A stretch of 35,013 bases of DNA from Candidatus Pacearchaeota archaeon (lineage in GTDB: Archaea; Nanobdellota; Nanobdellia; Pacearchaeales; GW2011-AR1): positions 1 to 35,013 of the forward strand of contig JACPHA010000004.1 of NCBI GenBank assembly GCA_016188825.1. Direction: 5' to 3'. Below the pieces are notes generated by a model that was given only the letters and a program-made list of their open reading frames with translations, was not told the DNA's origin and ran no database searches. Below, piece after piece: positions 13,645-21,705 of the stretch; the first letter of the stretch is position 1, and every line of letters begins with the position of its first letter. The position numbers and the translations under genes were made by a program.

Positions 13645-15294
13645 ATGACGGTTATTACAATTAAAAAAAGCAAAATAAAAGAAAACGTAAGAAACAAAAC
13701 AGATGAAGAGATGGATAGTTTACTAAGTCTGTTCGGCGTCGGCGTTGAAGAAATAACAGAGTCCAATATATCATTAGATATTCCGCCAAACCGCCCAGAT
13801 CTTTTATCAGTTCCGATTTTTCTTGCTTCTCTTAGAACTTTTATTGGAAAAGAAAACTCGTTAAAAAAACAAAAAACAAGCAAACCTGAAAAAAACTACA
13901 AAGTAGAAATAGACTCAAGTGTTAAAGAAATAAGACCATTCACTGTGTGCTGTATCGTAAAAAATATTTCTTTTGACGAGCAGAAAATAAAAGAAATCAT
14001 TGACCTGCAGGAAAAACTACATTCAGGTATTGGAAAAAACAGGAAAAAATTTGCTGTTGGGATTTACCCTCTGGAAAAAATAAATTTTCCGATAACATAC
14101 AAAGCAGAAAAACCAGAAAAAATAAAATTCATTCCGCTTGGCTCTGAAAATGAAATGTCTGCTTTGGAAATTTTAAAAAAACATCCGTCAGGAATTGAAT
14201 ACTCGGATTTGCTGTCAAATTTTAAAAAATATCCTGTTTTTATCGACAGCAAAAAAAATATTTTATCAATGCCTCCTGTAATAAACAGCGAAGAAACAGG
14301 AAAAATAACAGAAAATACAAAAGAAGTCTTCATAGAATGCTCCGGCTCTGACTTTGAGCTATTGTCAAAAGTTCTAAACATCTTATCTATTACACTGGCG
14401 GAAATGGGCGGAAAAATTTATGCAATAGAGCTAGAATATGGAAAAAATAAATTGCTGAGCCCAAATTTTAAAATAGAAGAAATGAAAGTTTCGATAGAAA
14501 ATACTAATTCTCTGCTCGGCTTAAATCTGGAGGAAGCTCAAATTGGAAAATTGCTTGAAAAAATGGGCCATGAATATAAAAATAAAAAAGTAAAAATTCC
14601 GCATTGGCGCGGTGATATCTTGCATGAAAACGACGTCATAGAAGACATTGCAATTGCCTATGGCTATCAAAATTTCTCTCGTGAATTGCCAAATATTTTC
14701 ACAATAGGTCAGAGCTCAAAAAAAGAAGAAATAAAGAAAAAAATTTCAGAAATCTTAATCGGCCTTGGCTTAAACGAAATTTCCTCTTATCACTTAATAA
14801 AATTTCATGAAGCAAACGCTTCAAAAACAGAAAAAATAGAAGTTGAAAATTCAAAAACCGACTATAAGTCCCTGCGCAATAATCTCCTAATCTCTGCTTT
14901 AAGAACCATCTCACAAAATAAAGACAATGACTACCCACAACAAATTTTCGAAATCGGAACCGTCTTCTCACATGACAAAGAAAACAAAACAGAAACGGGA
15001 ATAAAAGAAAATGAAAGTCTTATAATTTTAATGTCGCCGGCGAACTTCACTAAAATGAAGCAAACATCAGATTACCTATTTCGGCTATTAAATGTTAATT
15101 ATAAAATTGAAGAAAGCACGCATCTAAATTTAATTGGGGGCAGAACCGCAAAACTAACTATAAACAAAAAAGAAATAGGCTATCTCGGCGAACTTCATCC
15201 AGAAACACTAAGAGAATGGAACATAAAAATGCCGTGTGCAGTCATAGAAATTTCTCTGGAAGAAATTTTTGACATCCTGTTGAAAAAAGATTAA
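13645..15294 (+). CDS. pheT: Phenylalanyl-tRNA synthetase beta subunit
   Basis: A 549-residue protein of the short archaeal/eukaryotic beta type, without the bacterial N-terminal OB-fold. It starts TVITIKKSKIKENV and has the SLDIPPNRPDLL motif. The editing domain (B3/4) lies around 90-200. A B5-like domain (SLLGLNLEEAQIGKLLEKMG) precedes PHWRGDILHENDVIEDIAIA. The C-terminal catalytic-like core ends with IGYLGELHPETLREW. It follows pheS closely and is surely co-transcribed with it. Confidence 0.96.
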   Translation: MTVITIKKSKIKENVRNKTDEEMDSLLSLFGVGVEEITESNISLDIPPNRPDLLSVPIFLASLRTFIGKENSLKKQKTSKPEKNYKVEIDSSVKEIRPFTVCCIVKNISFDEQKIKEIIDLQEKLHSGIGKNRKKFAVGIYPLEKINFPITYKAEKPEKIKFIPLGSENEMSALEILKKHPSGIEYSDLLSNFKKYPVFIDSKKNILSMPPVINSEETGKITENTKEVFIECSGSDFELLSKVLNILSITLAEMGGKIYAIELEYGKNKLLSPNFKIEEMKVSIENTNSLLGLNLEEAQIGKLLEKMGHEYKNKKVKIPHWRGDILHENDVIEDIAIAYGYQNFSRELPNIFTIGQSSKKEEIKKKISEILIGLGLNEISSYHLIKFHEANASKTEKIEVENSKTDYKSLRNNLLISALRTISQNKDNDYPQQIFEIGTVFSHDKENKTETGIKENESLIILMSPANFTKMKQTSDYLFRLLNVNYKIEESTHLNLIGGRTAKLTINKKEIGYLGELHPETLREWNIKMPCAVIEISLEEIFDILLKKD

Positions 15295-15310
15295 TTTCTT
15301 AGATAAAAAA

Positions 15311-15320
15311 CTTTAAATAA
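15311..15320 (+). promoter_or_regulatory. Archaeal TATA box
   Basis: CTTTAAATAA is centred 25 nt before the ATG at 15341, so that gene is probably transcribed separately from pheST and is leaderless. Confidence 0.5.
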
Positions 15321-15340
15321 CCACTTTAAAGTTAATTTAT

Positions 15341-15775
15341 ATGAAAGAATGCTTAATTGGTAAATCTGGAAATAAGTATAAAGTCTATGAAATAGAAAAC
15401 GGCAGGAAGGCCATTAAAAAAAATAGTGATTTATATCAAATAGAGGGCTGCATTGCCGCGACAAGGTATCAAATATCAACAGATAAAGATGGAAACTTAA
15501 TTTATAAAGGCAAAAGAAAAATCAGTTTGCCAATTCTGGAAAAGATAATGCATAAAGCAATTATAAAAAACTATAATTTGGTTTTATCAAAAATTTCCGA
15601 CAATACTTCAGCAAGTGCTCCCGTTTATTTAATAACCGAAAGAATAATTGGAGTAGTGGGCAAAGAAGAAATCTCTGAAACTAGCCCCCTAGATGAACTA
15701 TTAAAGCAAAATGTTGGTTCTTCACTAGAAAACCTAATGGACGCGGACTCAGAAAATCACGCTGAAGAAAAATAA
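15341..15775 (+). CDS. Hypothetical protein
   Basis: A 144-residue soluble protein. The N-terminal part looks beta-rich with basic residues (GKSGNKYKVYEIENGRKA), followed by helices and an acidic C-terminus (MDADSENHAEEK). No family is recognised. It has its own TATA box, and its last bases lie 11 bp from the end of the convergent 15787 gene. Confidence 0.6.
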   Translation: MKECLIGKSGNKYKVYEIENGRKAIKKNSDLYQIEGCIAATRYQISTDKDGNLIYKGKRKISLPILEKIMHKAIIKNYNLVLSKISDNTSASAPVYLITERIIGVVGKEEISETSPLDELLKQNVGSSLENLMDADSENHAEEK

Positions 15776-15786
15776 GATCAAAATAA

Positions 15787-16353
15787 CTAACCAAAATAAC
15801 TTCTCTCGCCTTTCTTGGCAAGAACATTGCTCGGTGCTTTCAGGTTGTCCAAAATCTTCCTGAAATCTGGTTTTAATTCCTGCCAAGTTTTGGAAATTGT
15901 TTTTATCAATTCTGCCTCGCCTTTTTCATTATAATCAATTTCTCTCTCTAAAGAAAAAAGGCTGACTTTAGATAAATTTTCATAAATATTCTCAATGCTT
16001 TTCCTGTCCTCCCCATTCATTGCCTTGATATAAGAAAAATACATTCTCGGAGCGTTCATCGGATTCAAAAGCATTTCAATGAATCCAAGAGAATTAACAA
16101 TCTTTTCCATCATAATTTTTCTTATCACCCTCAATAAACCGTCGCTATTTCTCTCTATCTTTTCAATCTCAAAATTCTCATTCAGCTCTTCAAATCTAGG
16201 CAATTTATATTTGCTCTGCAATTTCTCATAATCCTTCTTCAAATCTTTTAGATCCATTTTCAATTTAAAAAAAACAGGGTTTTTATAATTATCGCAAATG
16301 TGAGCTGTTAAGTAAACGTCACCTATAAAGGCATTTTTGAGTTCAAAAAGCAA
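15787..16353 (-). CDS. Hypothetical helical protein
   Basis: A 188-residue protein, mostly charged helices after a short beta-like start (NAFIGDVYLTAHICD). Opening at 16353 uses a TTG codon. A TATA-like sequence lies very close upstream, so translation may begin further in, for example at codon 33 (MDLKDLKKDY). No known family is recognised. It is divergent from the Qng1-like gene, with a short shared promoter region. Confidence 0.6.
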   Translation of the reverse strand: MLFELKNAFIGDVYLTAHICDNYKNPVFFKLKMDLKDLKKDYEKLQSKYKLPRFEELNENFEIEKIERNSDGLLRVIRKIMMEKIVNSLGFIEMLLNPMNAPRMYFSYIKAMNGEDRKSIENIYENLSKVSLFSLEREIDYNEKGEAELIKTISKTWQELKPDFRKILDNLKAPSNVLAKKGERSYFG

Positions 16354-16385
16354 ACTTAATAAAGTTCTGCAATTTAAGAGAGCTT

Positions 16386-17348
16386 ATGAATAAAGTACTT
16401 TCAAGCGCGGAATTCGTTGTTGAAAATGCTAAGCATGTTAAGATAAACAAAAATAAAATAAAAGAATTCTGCAAGAATTTTCATCACGGAAATGTTAACC
16501 ATTGGCTTTCAGAAGCACCTCTGGATTTTTCTAAATTAAATGAAGAAGAAATATTAAACTTTCTTCTAGTTTATAGCGCAATCGGATTTTGCTATTGGGG
16601 AGATCCTCCTTGGTCTATAAACTATTCAGGAAAGAAACATACTGGTTCGTTTGCCATGATATCAGCAATAATGAAAGCTCATGAAGAGGGTATAAATATC
16701 CTTGATCCAAAATATAGAAGTCAAATTAATAAAAAAGAATTCTCTAAGATACTAGAGATCACAGAAAATAATAAAATACATTTATTTGATGAGCGTTTAA
16801 AATTTCTTAATGAAAGTGGTAAGATAATTGTTAATAAATATGGTGGGGATGTATCAAATCTTATAAAATCTGCGGAAAATGACATAATAAAACTTTTAGA
16901 AATTATTACAAAGGATTTTTCCGCTTATAGTGATTCTTATAAGTATAATGGAAAAGAAGTATATTTTTATAAAAAAGCACAGCTCTTTATATCCGACATA
17001 TTTCAGACATTTAAAGGAGAAGGAATAGGTCATTTTCATAATGTCCGGGAATTAACAGCACTTGCGGATTATAGAATTCCGCAGGTATTGCGAAATTTAA
17101 GCATAATAGAATATTCAAAAGAATTAGCAGAAAAAATAGATAAAGAAATTTTGATTCAAAAAGGAAGTCAAGAAGAAATTGAATTAAGAGCAAGTATGAT
17201 TTGGGTAGTTCAATTAATTTATGAGTCAGTAAAAGATAGAGAACAACAATTATTGCCGATAGGAGTGAATGATCATCTTTGGTTAATAAGAAGACAAAAA
17301 TTCTCAGATGATGAAATTCATCATAAAACTATTACTACAGCATATTAA
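16386..17348 (+). CDS. Queuosine 5'-phosphate N-glycosylase-like (DUF2419/Qng1)
   Basis: A 320-residue protein matching the queuosine salvage family across its length: IGFCYWGDPPWSINYSGKKH near residue 60, EEGINILDPKYR, the FYKKAQLFISDIFQTFKGEG block, LTALADYRIPQVLRNL, then a late EIELRASMIWVVQLI and a final HLWLIRRQK. Family members release queuine from queuosine 5'-phosphate for tRNA transglycosylase. Most studied members are eukaryotic or bacterial. Archaea normally use archaeosine rather than queuosine, so the substrate here may be a related 7-deazapurine nucleotide. No transglycosylase gene is in the window. Confidence 0.85.
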   Translation: MNKVLSSAEFVVENAKHVKINKNKIKEFCKNFHHGNVNHWLSEAPLDFSKLNEEEILNFLLVYSAIGFCYWGDPPWSINYSGKKHTGSFAMISAIMKAHEEGINILDPKYRSQINKKEFSKILEITENNKIHLFDERLKFLNESGKIIVNKYGGDVSNLIKSAENDIIKLLEIITKDFSAYSDSYKYNGKEVYFYKKAQLFISDIFQTFKGEGIGHFHNVRELTALADYRIPQVLRNLSIIEYSKELAEKIDKEILIQKGSQEEIELRASMIWVVQLIYESVKDREQQLLPIGVNDHLWLIRRQKFSDDEIHHKTITTAY

Positions 17349-17458
17349 TTACTACTTAACCTAATCAAATCTAACCATCTACCCTCTCCTAGCTCTAAAT
17401 TAACTCCTGCTCTTTCAGAAGGAACTTCATCGGTAGTTGAATGATTTTTTGCTAAAGC

Positions 17459-17472
17459 AAATATTTAAAAAT
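17459..17472 (+). promoter_or_regulatory. TATA-like box
   Basis: AAATATTTAAAAAT lies about 25-30 nt ahead of the ATG at 17493. It overlaps a small hairpin, TTTGCTAAAGCAAA (17448-17461), whose loop resembles the solo IS ends. Confidence 0.4.
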
Positions 17473-17492
17473 ATTTTTTATCCTATATTTTC

Positions 17493-18569
17493 ATGGGAAA
17501 AAAATCATTTTTTAGAGAAAGAGAAATAGCTAAAATAAAAAGCCTGAAAAGAAACAGAGCATATAATCAAAGAAATCTTATTGATATAATTTCTGGTCTG
17601 GATCCAAATGAGGAGGCTTTGGAAATAAGAACTATGATAATCCCGGGAAGATTTTATAGGAATGCAAAAGACAACAGAGAAGTATCAAGAAAATGTCTAA
17701 AGCACGGAGATTTAATTGCCTTGACCCATCCCAAAACAAAAACAGAGTGCAGAAACTGCCCAGAGATTCCTTTGCAAATCCGCTCCAGGGATTTCTCTCT
17801 GCTTCAAAAAATGAAAGAACAAGACATTAACTTCGTCGGCTATTCTGTCCAGTCTTCTTGGGGAGACAGAATAAAAAGAGTCTTTCCTTTCGTATTTATT
17901 CCTGAAGGAATCAGGATTTTCACTTATTCAGAAAATGATACAAGGGGTATAGAAATCGAAATTTACCAAGACGCAAGAAAAGTTGCAACAGAAGGAGCAA
18001 GTGTTGTTGTTGAAATCCCCTCCAGAACAGAAAAAGAAAAAAGATACAAATTCAGGCTTGTTAACGTCCCGATATTAAGGAATGCTGAAAATCTTGCAAC
18101 TGTTTTAACTTTGCGTCCTGCTGTCCTGCAAGACGAAGAAACCGGAGAGCCGCTAAAGAGCAGAACACTGCATGAGACATACAACATAAGATACACCAGC
18201 GAAGAAGACATTGAAAAAAGCAACGTCATAAATTTCTATCCTCACGATATTGCAGCCTACATGAAAATAGCAGGAAGTGAATGGAAAGCGCACAACCTAA
18301 CTCCAATGACATTTAATCCATTTGCTCTGCCTTCCAAACAAGCAGCAAAATTTTATGTCAAATTGGGAAACAATGTCCTAATTTACGATTCAACTCTAAA
18401 AAGAAAAGATAAACTAAGAAAATTGCACTTGGCTGAAAAATCAATTCTATTGGCAAGAGCAATTGGCAAATTCGGCCATAATGACTTTGCATTCTGGGAC
18501 CCGGAAAGAGACGGAAAATTAAGGGATTACGATTGGTCAATTTCTGAAAATAAAAAAGCAGAAAATTAA
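17493..18569 (+). CDS. Conserved-looking hypothetical protein with Cys/His cluster
   Basis: A 358-residue soluble protein. It has a basic N-terminus (FREREIAKIKSLKRNRAYNQ) and a possible zinc site in residues about 68-93 (C-x2-H, then C-x2-C in KTECRNCPE). Beta-rich segments follow (VFPFVFIPEGIRIFTYSEND, GASVVVEIPSR), and then NVINFYPHDIAAYMKIAG. The end is basic and helical. It reads as a well-formed protein with even codon use, but I recognise no family. It converges on the MNT-HEPN gene (7-bp gap). Confidence 0.65.
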   Translation: MGKKSFFREREIAKIKSLKRNRAYNQRNLIDIISGLDPNEEALEIRTMIIPGRFYRNAKDNREVSRKCLKHGDLIALTHPKTKTECRNCPEIPLQIRSRDFSLLQKMKEQDINFVGYSVQSSWGDRIKRVFPFVFIPEGIRIFTYSENDTRGIEIEIYQDARKVATEGASVVVEIPSRTEKEKRYKFRLVNVPILRNAENLATVLTLRPAVLQDEETGEPLKSRTLHETYNIRYTSEEDIEKSNVINFYPHDIAAYMKIAGSEWKAHNLTPMTFNPFALPSKQAAKFYVKLGNNVLIYDSTLKRKDKLRKLHLAEKSILLARAIGKFGHNDFAFWDPERDGKLRDYDWSISENKKAEN

Positions 18570-18575
18570 AACGCT

Positions 18576-19496
18576 CTACTTCTTCCCCTCAAGCAAAACA
18601 TCAATTATCCTTGTCATCTCAAGCAAAAATTTCTCAGCAAGATTCTGCCAGACATCAATCTCCTGTCCTTTAACGTCGTTTATGTGTCCATGTATAATCG
18701 CCTTGTGCAGACTGAACAGCTCCTGAAAAGTCTTGATATAATTAATTTTCAACATTCCTGCATCAACAAATGTGTCCTTTAACATCTCAGGGATTTTCTC
18801 GGGGCTTGGAGGTATTTTTCCTGCTGTAATTAAAGCCGCCTGCGCAGCATCAATCATCGTCCAATAAACTCCCTCAACTGCTCCGGCCTGCGACGCCTTG
18901 CTTCTTGCCAAATGCATGGGGGCGCGCTGCAAAGCAGCATAAACTGCCTCTGGTGTTGACCTAACTTTTCCTTTCAATAACAAAGCCTTCAATGGATTAA
19001 AAAATCCTGCATAATCAACCAGCGCCTCTCCATATCTCAAAATATTTATAACAACCGGATCCCCGTGAATCAAATCCTCCCACCATGTTGTCAGTCTTAC
19101 TGTATTGATATGCAATTCTCTAGCATATCCTTGCGCGCCGATTAATCTTGCCAGCTCTTCCCTATACCAAGCAACAAGCTCTAAATCCCACTCGATACCG
19201 GCGTCGTCTACAATTAAAATTATATCAACATCAGATCCCTCTACAGCATTATTTTTTTCTTGCGTTTGCGAACCAAACAAAACTGATGCCTTAATAAGCC
19301 TGTCAAATCTCTTATGCGCTTTCTCAGCAAAATCCATCGCTATGTCTTTTTCATTCACCAGCTCTCTTTTCAAAACAGGATTTGGCTTCTCTCCCGTCGC
19401 CTTGCTCTCCTCTGAAGGCTTTTCTTTAGCAGAAAAACTATTTTTCTCTATATGCCTGTCATAATGCTTATGCCCACTCTTTTTAGACTTAACCAT
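18576..19496 (-). CDS. Nucleotidyltransferase (MNT) with HEPN-like C-terminal domain
   Basis: A 306-residue protein. Residues 1-45 are charged and disordered. The minimal nucleotidyltransferase motif LFGSQTQ, ending in GSDVDIILI, gives Gly75-Ser76 and the metal-binding D89 and D91. A helical domain from about 175 to 300 (RSKASQAGAVEGVYWTMIDA) is HEPN-like. In two-gene MNT/HEPN systems the MNT AMPylates a HEPN RNase. Here both halves are fused. I do not see the HEPN catalytic R-x4-6-H in its usual context, so the HEPN part may only bind substrate. Could also be a housekeeping nucleotidyltransferase. Confidence 0.75.
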   Translation of the reverse strand: MVKSKKSGHKHYDRHIEKNSFSAKEKPSEESKATGEKPNPVLKRELVNEKDIAMDFAEKAHKRFDRLIKASVLFGSQTQEKNNAVEGSDVDIILIVDDAGIEWDLELVAWYREELARLIGAQGYARELHINTVRLTTWWEDLIHGDPVVINILRYGEALVDYAGFFNPLKALLLKGKVRSTPEAVYAALQRAPMHLARSKASQAGAVEGVYWTMIDAAQAALITAGKIPPSPEKIPEMLKDTFVDAGMLKINYIKTFQELFSLHKAIIHGHINDVKGQEIDVWQNLAEKFLLEMTRIIDVLLEGKK

Positions 19497-19682
19497 AACT
19501 CTTTCCGCCTCTTATTGATAGAAAAATTAAGCATATCTTATTTTTAAATGTTTGCTGAAACCTAAATTATTTTTATCAAAAAAGGGTGATTATTAAGAGC
19601 CTATCTATAAGTAAAAATATATTTTCATTTAAATAGTTTTTTAATAAGAAAATTGGCAATGTCTGAGAAAAATAAAGGATCT

Positions 19683-20174
19683 TCAAAAAGAAAATTCATT
19701 CACTGCCTTTATTACTTCATCAATTAAATCTTGCGTAATAAACAGTGAAGATTTTGTTTTTAATTCTCTTATTTTCTCGATTGCAGTTTTTTTATCAATT
19801 ATTTTTTCTCTGAATGCCCTTAAAATAATCCCAACTGCACCATGAACCTCTAAATTATATTCTCCCGCAACTTGCCTCGCGTCTAAATCGTCTGTTAAAA
19901 AATAATCTGCCTTTTCTTGCAAGCATAAAGAAATAGCTTCTGCTTCCCCTAAATCAAGGTTGTGCTGATTTGTCATAACTTTTACGCTGTCTTTAAATCC
20001 TGATTTTATTTTTACAACTCTTACTCTTCTTGGTATCACAAATTTATTTTTTCTTAATTCATTAAATACTTCTTCTGGTATTAATATACTAGAAAAAACT
20101 CCAAGTGATTTAAAAAGATTAATCTCGTTTAAATGTAGAATTGGACCAGTATTAGAAACGGCTTTATTTCCCAT
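19683..20174 (-). CDS. PIN domain toxin-like protein (DUF3368-like)
   Basis: A 163-residue protein counted from the ATG at 20174, which overlaps the antitoxin stop by 11 bp. A longer reading from 20189 is possible. The PIN pattern is clear: SNTGPILHLNEINL (Asn/Thr in place of the usual DT), LIPEEVFNEL, LDLGEAEAISLCLQ and FLTDDLDARQVA with its acidic pair. The SNTGPI start and length match the DUF3368 branch of PIN proteins. With the upstream RHH gene it forms a type II toxin-antitoxin pair. RNase activity is inferred from the family. Confidence 0.8.
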   Translation of the reverse strand: MGNKAVSNTGPILHLNEINLFKSLGVFSSILIPEEVFNELRKNKFVIPRRVRVVKIKSGFKDSVKVMTNQHNLDLGEAEAISLCLQEKADYFLTDDLDARQVAGEYNLEVHGAVGIILRAFREKIIDKKTAIEKIRELKTKSSLFITQDLIDEVIKAVNEFSF

Positions 20175-20370
20175 AAAGTCCCCAGTCAATATCCTCTTTT
20201 ATCGCGTTTTCAAGTTGAGTAATCTTTTGTTTCTTAATTAATTCTCGAATAGCATCGCGAATTAGTTCTGACTTATTCGCATACCATCCCTCTTTAATCA
20301 ATCCTTCCATTTCTATAACTATTCGTTTTGTCAATTTTGCAGGCACCGTCTCCATTTCTGAATTATTCAT
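20164..20370 (-). CDS. Ribbon-helix-helix antitoxin
   Basis: A 68-residue protein. An N-terminal strand (VPAKLTKRIVIEME) is followed by helices (LIKEGWYANKSELIRDAIRE) with the RHH turn at NKSELIR. The remaining tail ends in EDIDWGLYGK, which would wrap the partner toxin. It overlaps the PIN gene and begins 3 bp from a perfect 20-bp palindrome, the expected autoregulatory operator. Confidence 0.85.
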   Translation of the reverse strand: MNNSEMETVPAKLTKRIVIEMEGLIKEGWYANKSELIRDAIRELIKKQKITQLENAIKEDIDWGLYGK

Positions 20371-20372
20371 AA

Positions 20373-20392
20373 AGTATTACTATAGTAATACT
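20373..20392. promoter_or_regulatory. Perfect 20-bp palindromic operator of the RHH/PIN pair
   Basis: AGTATTACTATAGTAATACT is fully symmetric and lies immediately upstream of the antitoxin ATG, over the region where TFB/RNA polymerase would bind. RHH antitoxins bind such palindromes as dimers of dimers. A related half-site, CTATAGTAGTAAC, lies at 20423-20435 toward the divergent PLP gene. Confidence 0.7.
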
Positions 20393-20444
20393 ATTTAAGT
20401 TTTACCTTTATTATTAATATTTCTATAGTAGTAACAGATAGAAA

Positions 20445-20455
20445 GATTTAAATAG
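20445..20455 (+). promoter_or_regulatory. TATA-like box of the PLP enzyme gene
   Basis: GATTTAAATAG is centred about 26 nt before the ATG at 20476. The RHH-operator-like half-site at 20423-20435 abuts it, so the antitoxin may also influence this promoter. Confidence 0.45.
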
Positions 20456-20475
20456 TTGTTAAGGACCTATTTAAC

Positions 20476-21678
20476 ATGAAACCAGAAAGAGAAAGAATTT
20501 ATGCAGATTTGGAAAGAAAAGTAGGCAGAACTCCGCTATATGAGTTTGAATTACCCAACGGAAGCAAAATTTTTGCAAAAGCAGAATATAAAAATCCTAC
20601 AGGAAGCCATTATGACAGGGTATATGTTCCTTTATTGAGAGCTTTAGAAGAAGAAGGTAAAATTCAGCCGGCAGAAAACCCTTTGATTGAAACAACGTCA
20701 GGTAATGCTGGAGCGTCTTTTGCTTGGGTATGTAAAAGATTAGGATATGAATGCACAGTCATTGTTCCGCCGGAATTGCCAAAGGCAAGAGTCGATGACA
20801 TTAGAAATCATGGGGGGCATATAAGATTTTCTGAAAGAGGCAAGTATGTTAGAGGAGCTGCAGAAGAGTTAAGGAAAGTGTTAAAAATTGAAAATAAAGA
20901 AAGAAAAGCCAAAGGATTGCCACCTTTCTATACGCCAAATCATTCTCAAGATATAAGAAGCACGGGTTTCTTGGAAAGAATAACAGAAGAAGTTTTAGAT
21001 GAATTAAGAGATGCTTCACTTGATTATGCAGTGCTAGCGGTAGGTAACGGAGCGACCATACTTGGCCCTGGAAGATTGCTAAAAGAAAAAAGCCCTAAAA
21101 CAAAAATAGTCGCATGGGAACCATTTGCTTCAGGAAAAGCTTTTGATATTCGTCATCCTGGAGCATATGAATCAATGTTTAGAATTAAGCCTGGGAAATT
21201 AAAGCATACAATGTACGGAACAGGCGTTGCTAATGTTCATTTTCCAATGCTTGAAGAAGCACTTAGAGCACGTTCTGGGAATAAAACTGTAGATGAGGTC
21301 AGACTTGTTTCAGAACCAACTACTTTCAGAGATTATTATAAAAAAATAGGCATATTCGGCAAGATATTTGGAGCAGAAGTGGAAGAAGCATGTGTAATGA
21401 CAAATCCATTTAGGGCTTTGTCTAGAAAATCAGAACACATACTACAGCAAAAGAATGAATTTGAATCTCAATTTGTTGACTGGCAAGACACTCAAAGAGA
21501 CTTACATAGTAGAGGATTTAATGTTGGGAAGTCGTCTGCTGGAAGTTTTGCAGTTGCTGAAGAAATAGCAAAAAATGAAAATCAACCAAAAAACTTTTTT
21601 GTGATTTTTTATGACCCTCATTGGAAATACGCCGAAGGAAATTTAGTGCAAAAAATCATGGCTCGACTTGTGGCTTAA
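20476..21678 (+). CDS. Fold-type II PLP enzyme-like protein lacking the PLP lysine
   Basis: A 400-residue protein of the cysteine synthase/threonine synthase fold. It starts with VGRTPLYEFELPNGSKIFAK. The substrate loop is TTSGNAGASFAW, and the Gly-rich phosphate loop is VGNGATILGPG. In NPTGSHYDR (about residues 41-49) a tyrosine stands where the family has the lysine that binds PLP (NPTGSxKDR). The DNA reads TAT, not AAA or AAG. Either another lysine serves, or the protein binds PLP or substrate without ordinary catalysis. A C-terminal extension of about 100 residues is present. Substrate unknown. Confidence 0.8.
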   Translation: MKPERERIYADLERKVGRTPLYEFELPNGSKIFAKAEYKNPTGSHYDRVYVPLLRALEEEGKIQPAENPLIETTSGNAGASFAWVCKRLGYECTVIVPPELPKARVDDIRNHGGHIRFSERGKYVRGAAEELRKVLKIENKERKAKGLPPFYTPNHSQDIRSTGFLERITEEVLDELRDASLDYAVLAVGNGATILGPGRLLKEKSPKTKIVAWEPFASGKAFDIRHPGAYESMFRIKPGKLKHTMYGTGVANVHFPMLEEALRARSGNKTVDEVRLVSEPTTFRDYYKKIGIFGKIFGAEVEEACVMTNPFRALSRKSEHILQQKNEFESQFVDWQDTQRDLHSRGFNVGKSSAGSFAVAEEIAKNENQPKNFFVIFYDPHWKYAEGNLVQKIMARLVA

Positions 21679-21705
21679 TTTTTTATCTTGAAAAATAGAA
21701 ATTAC

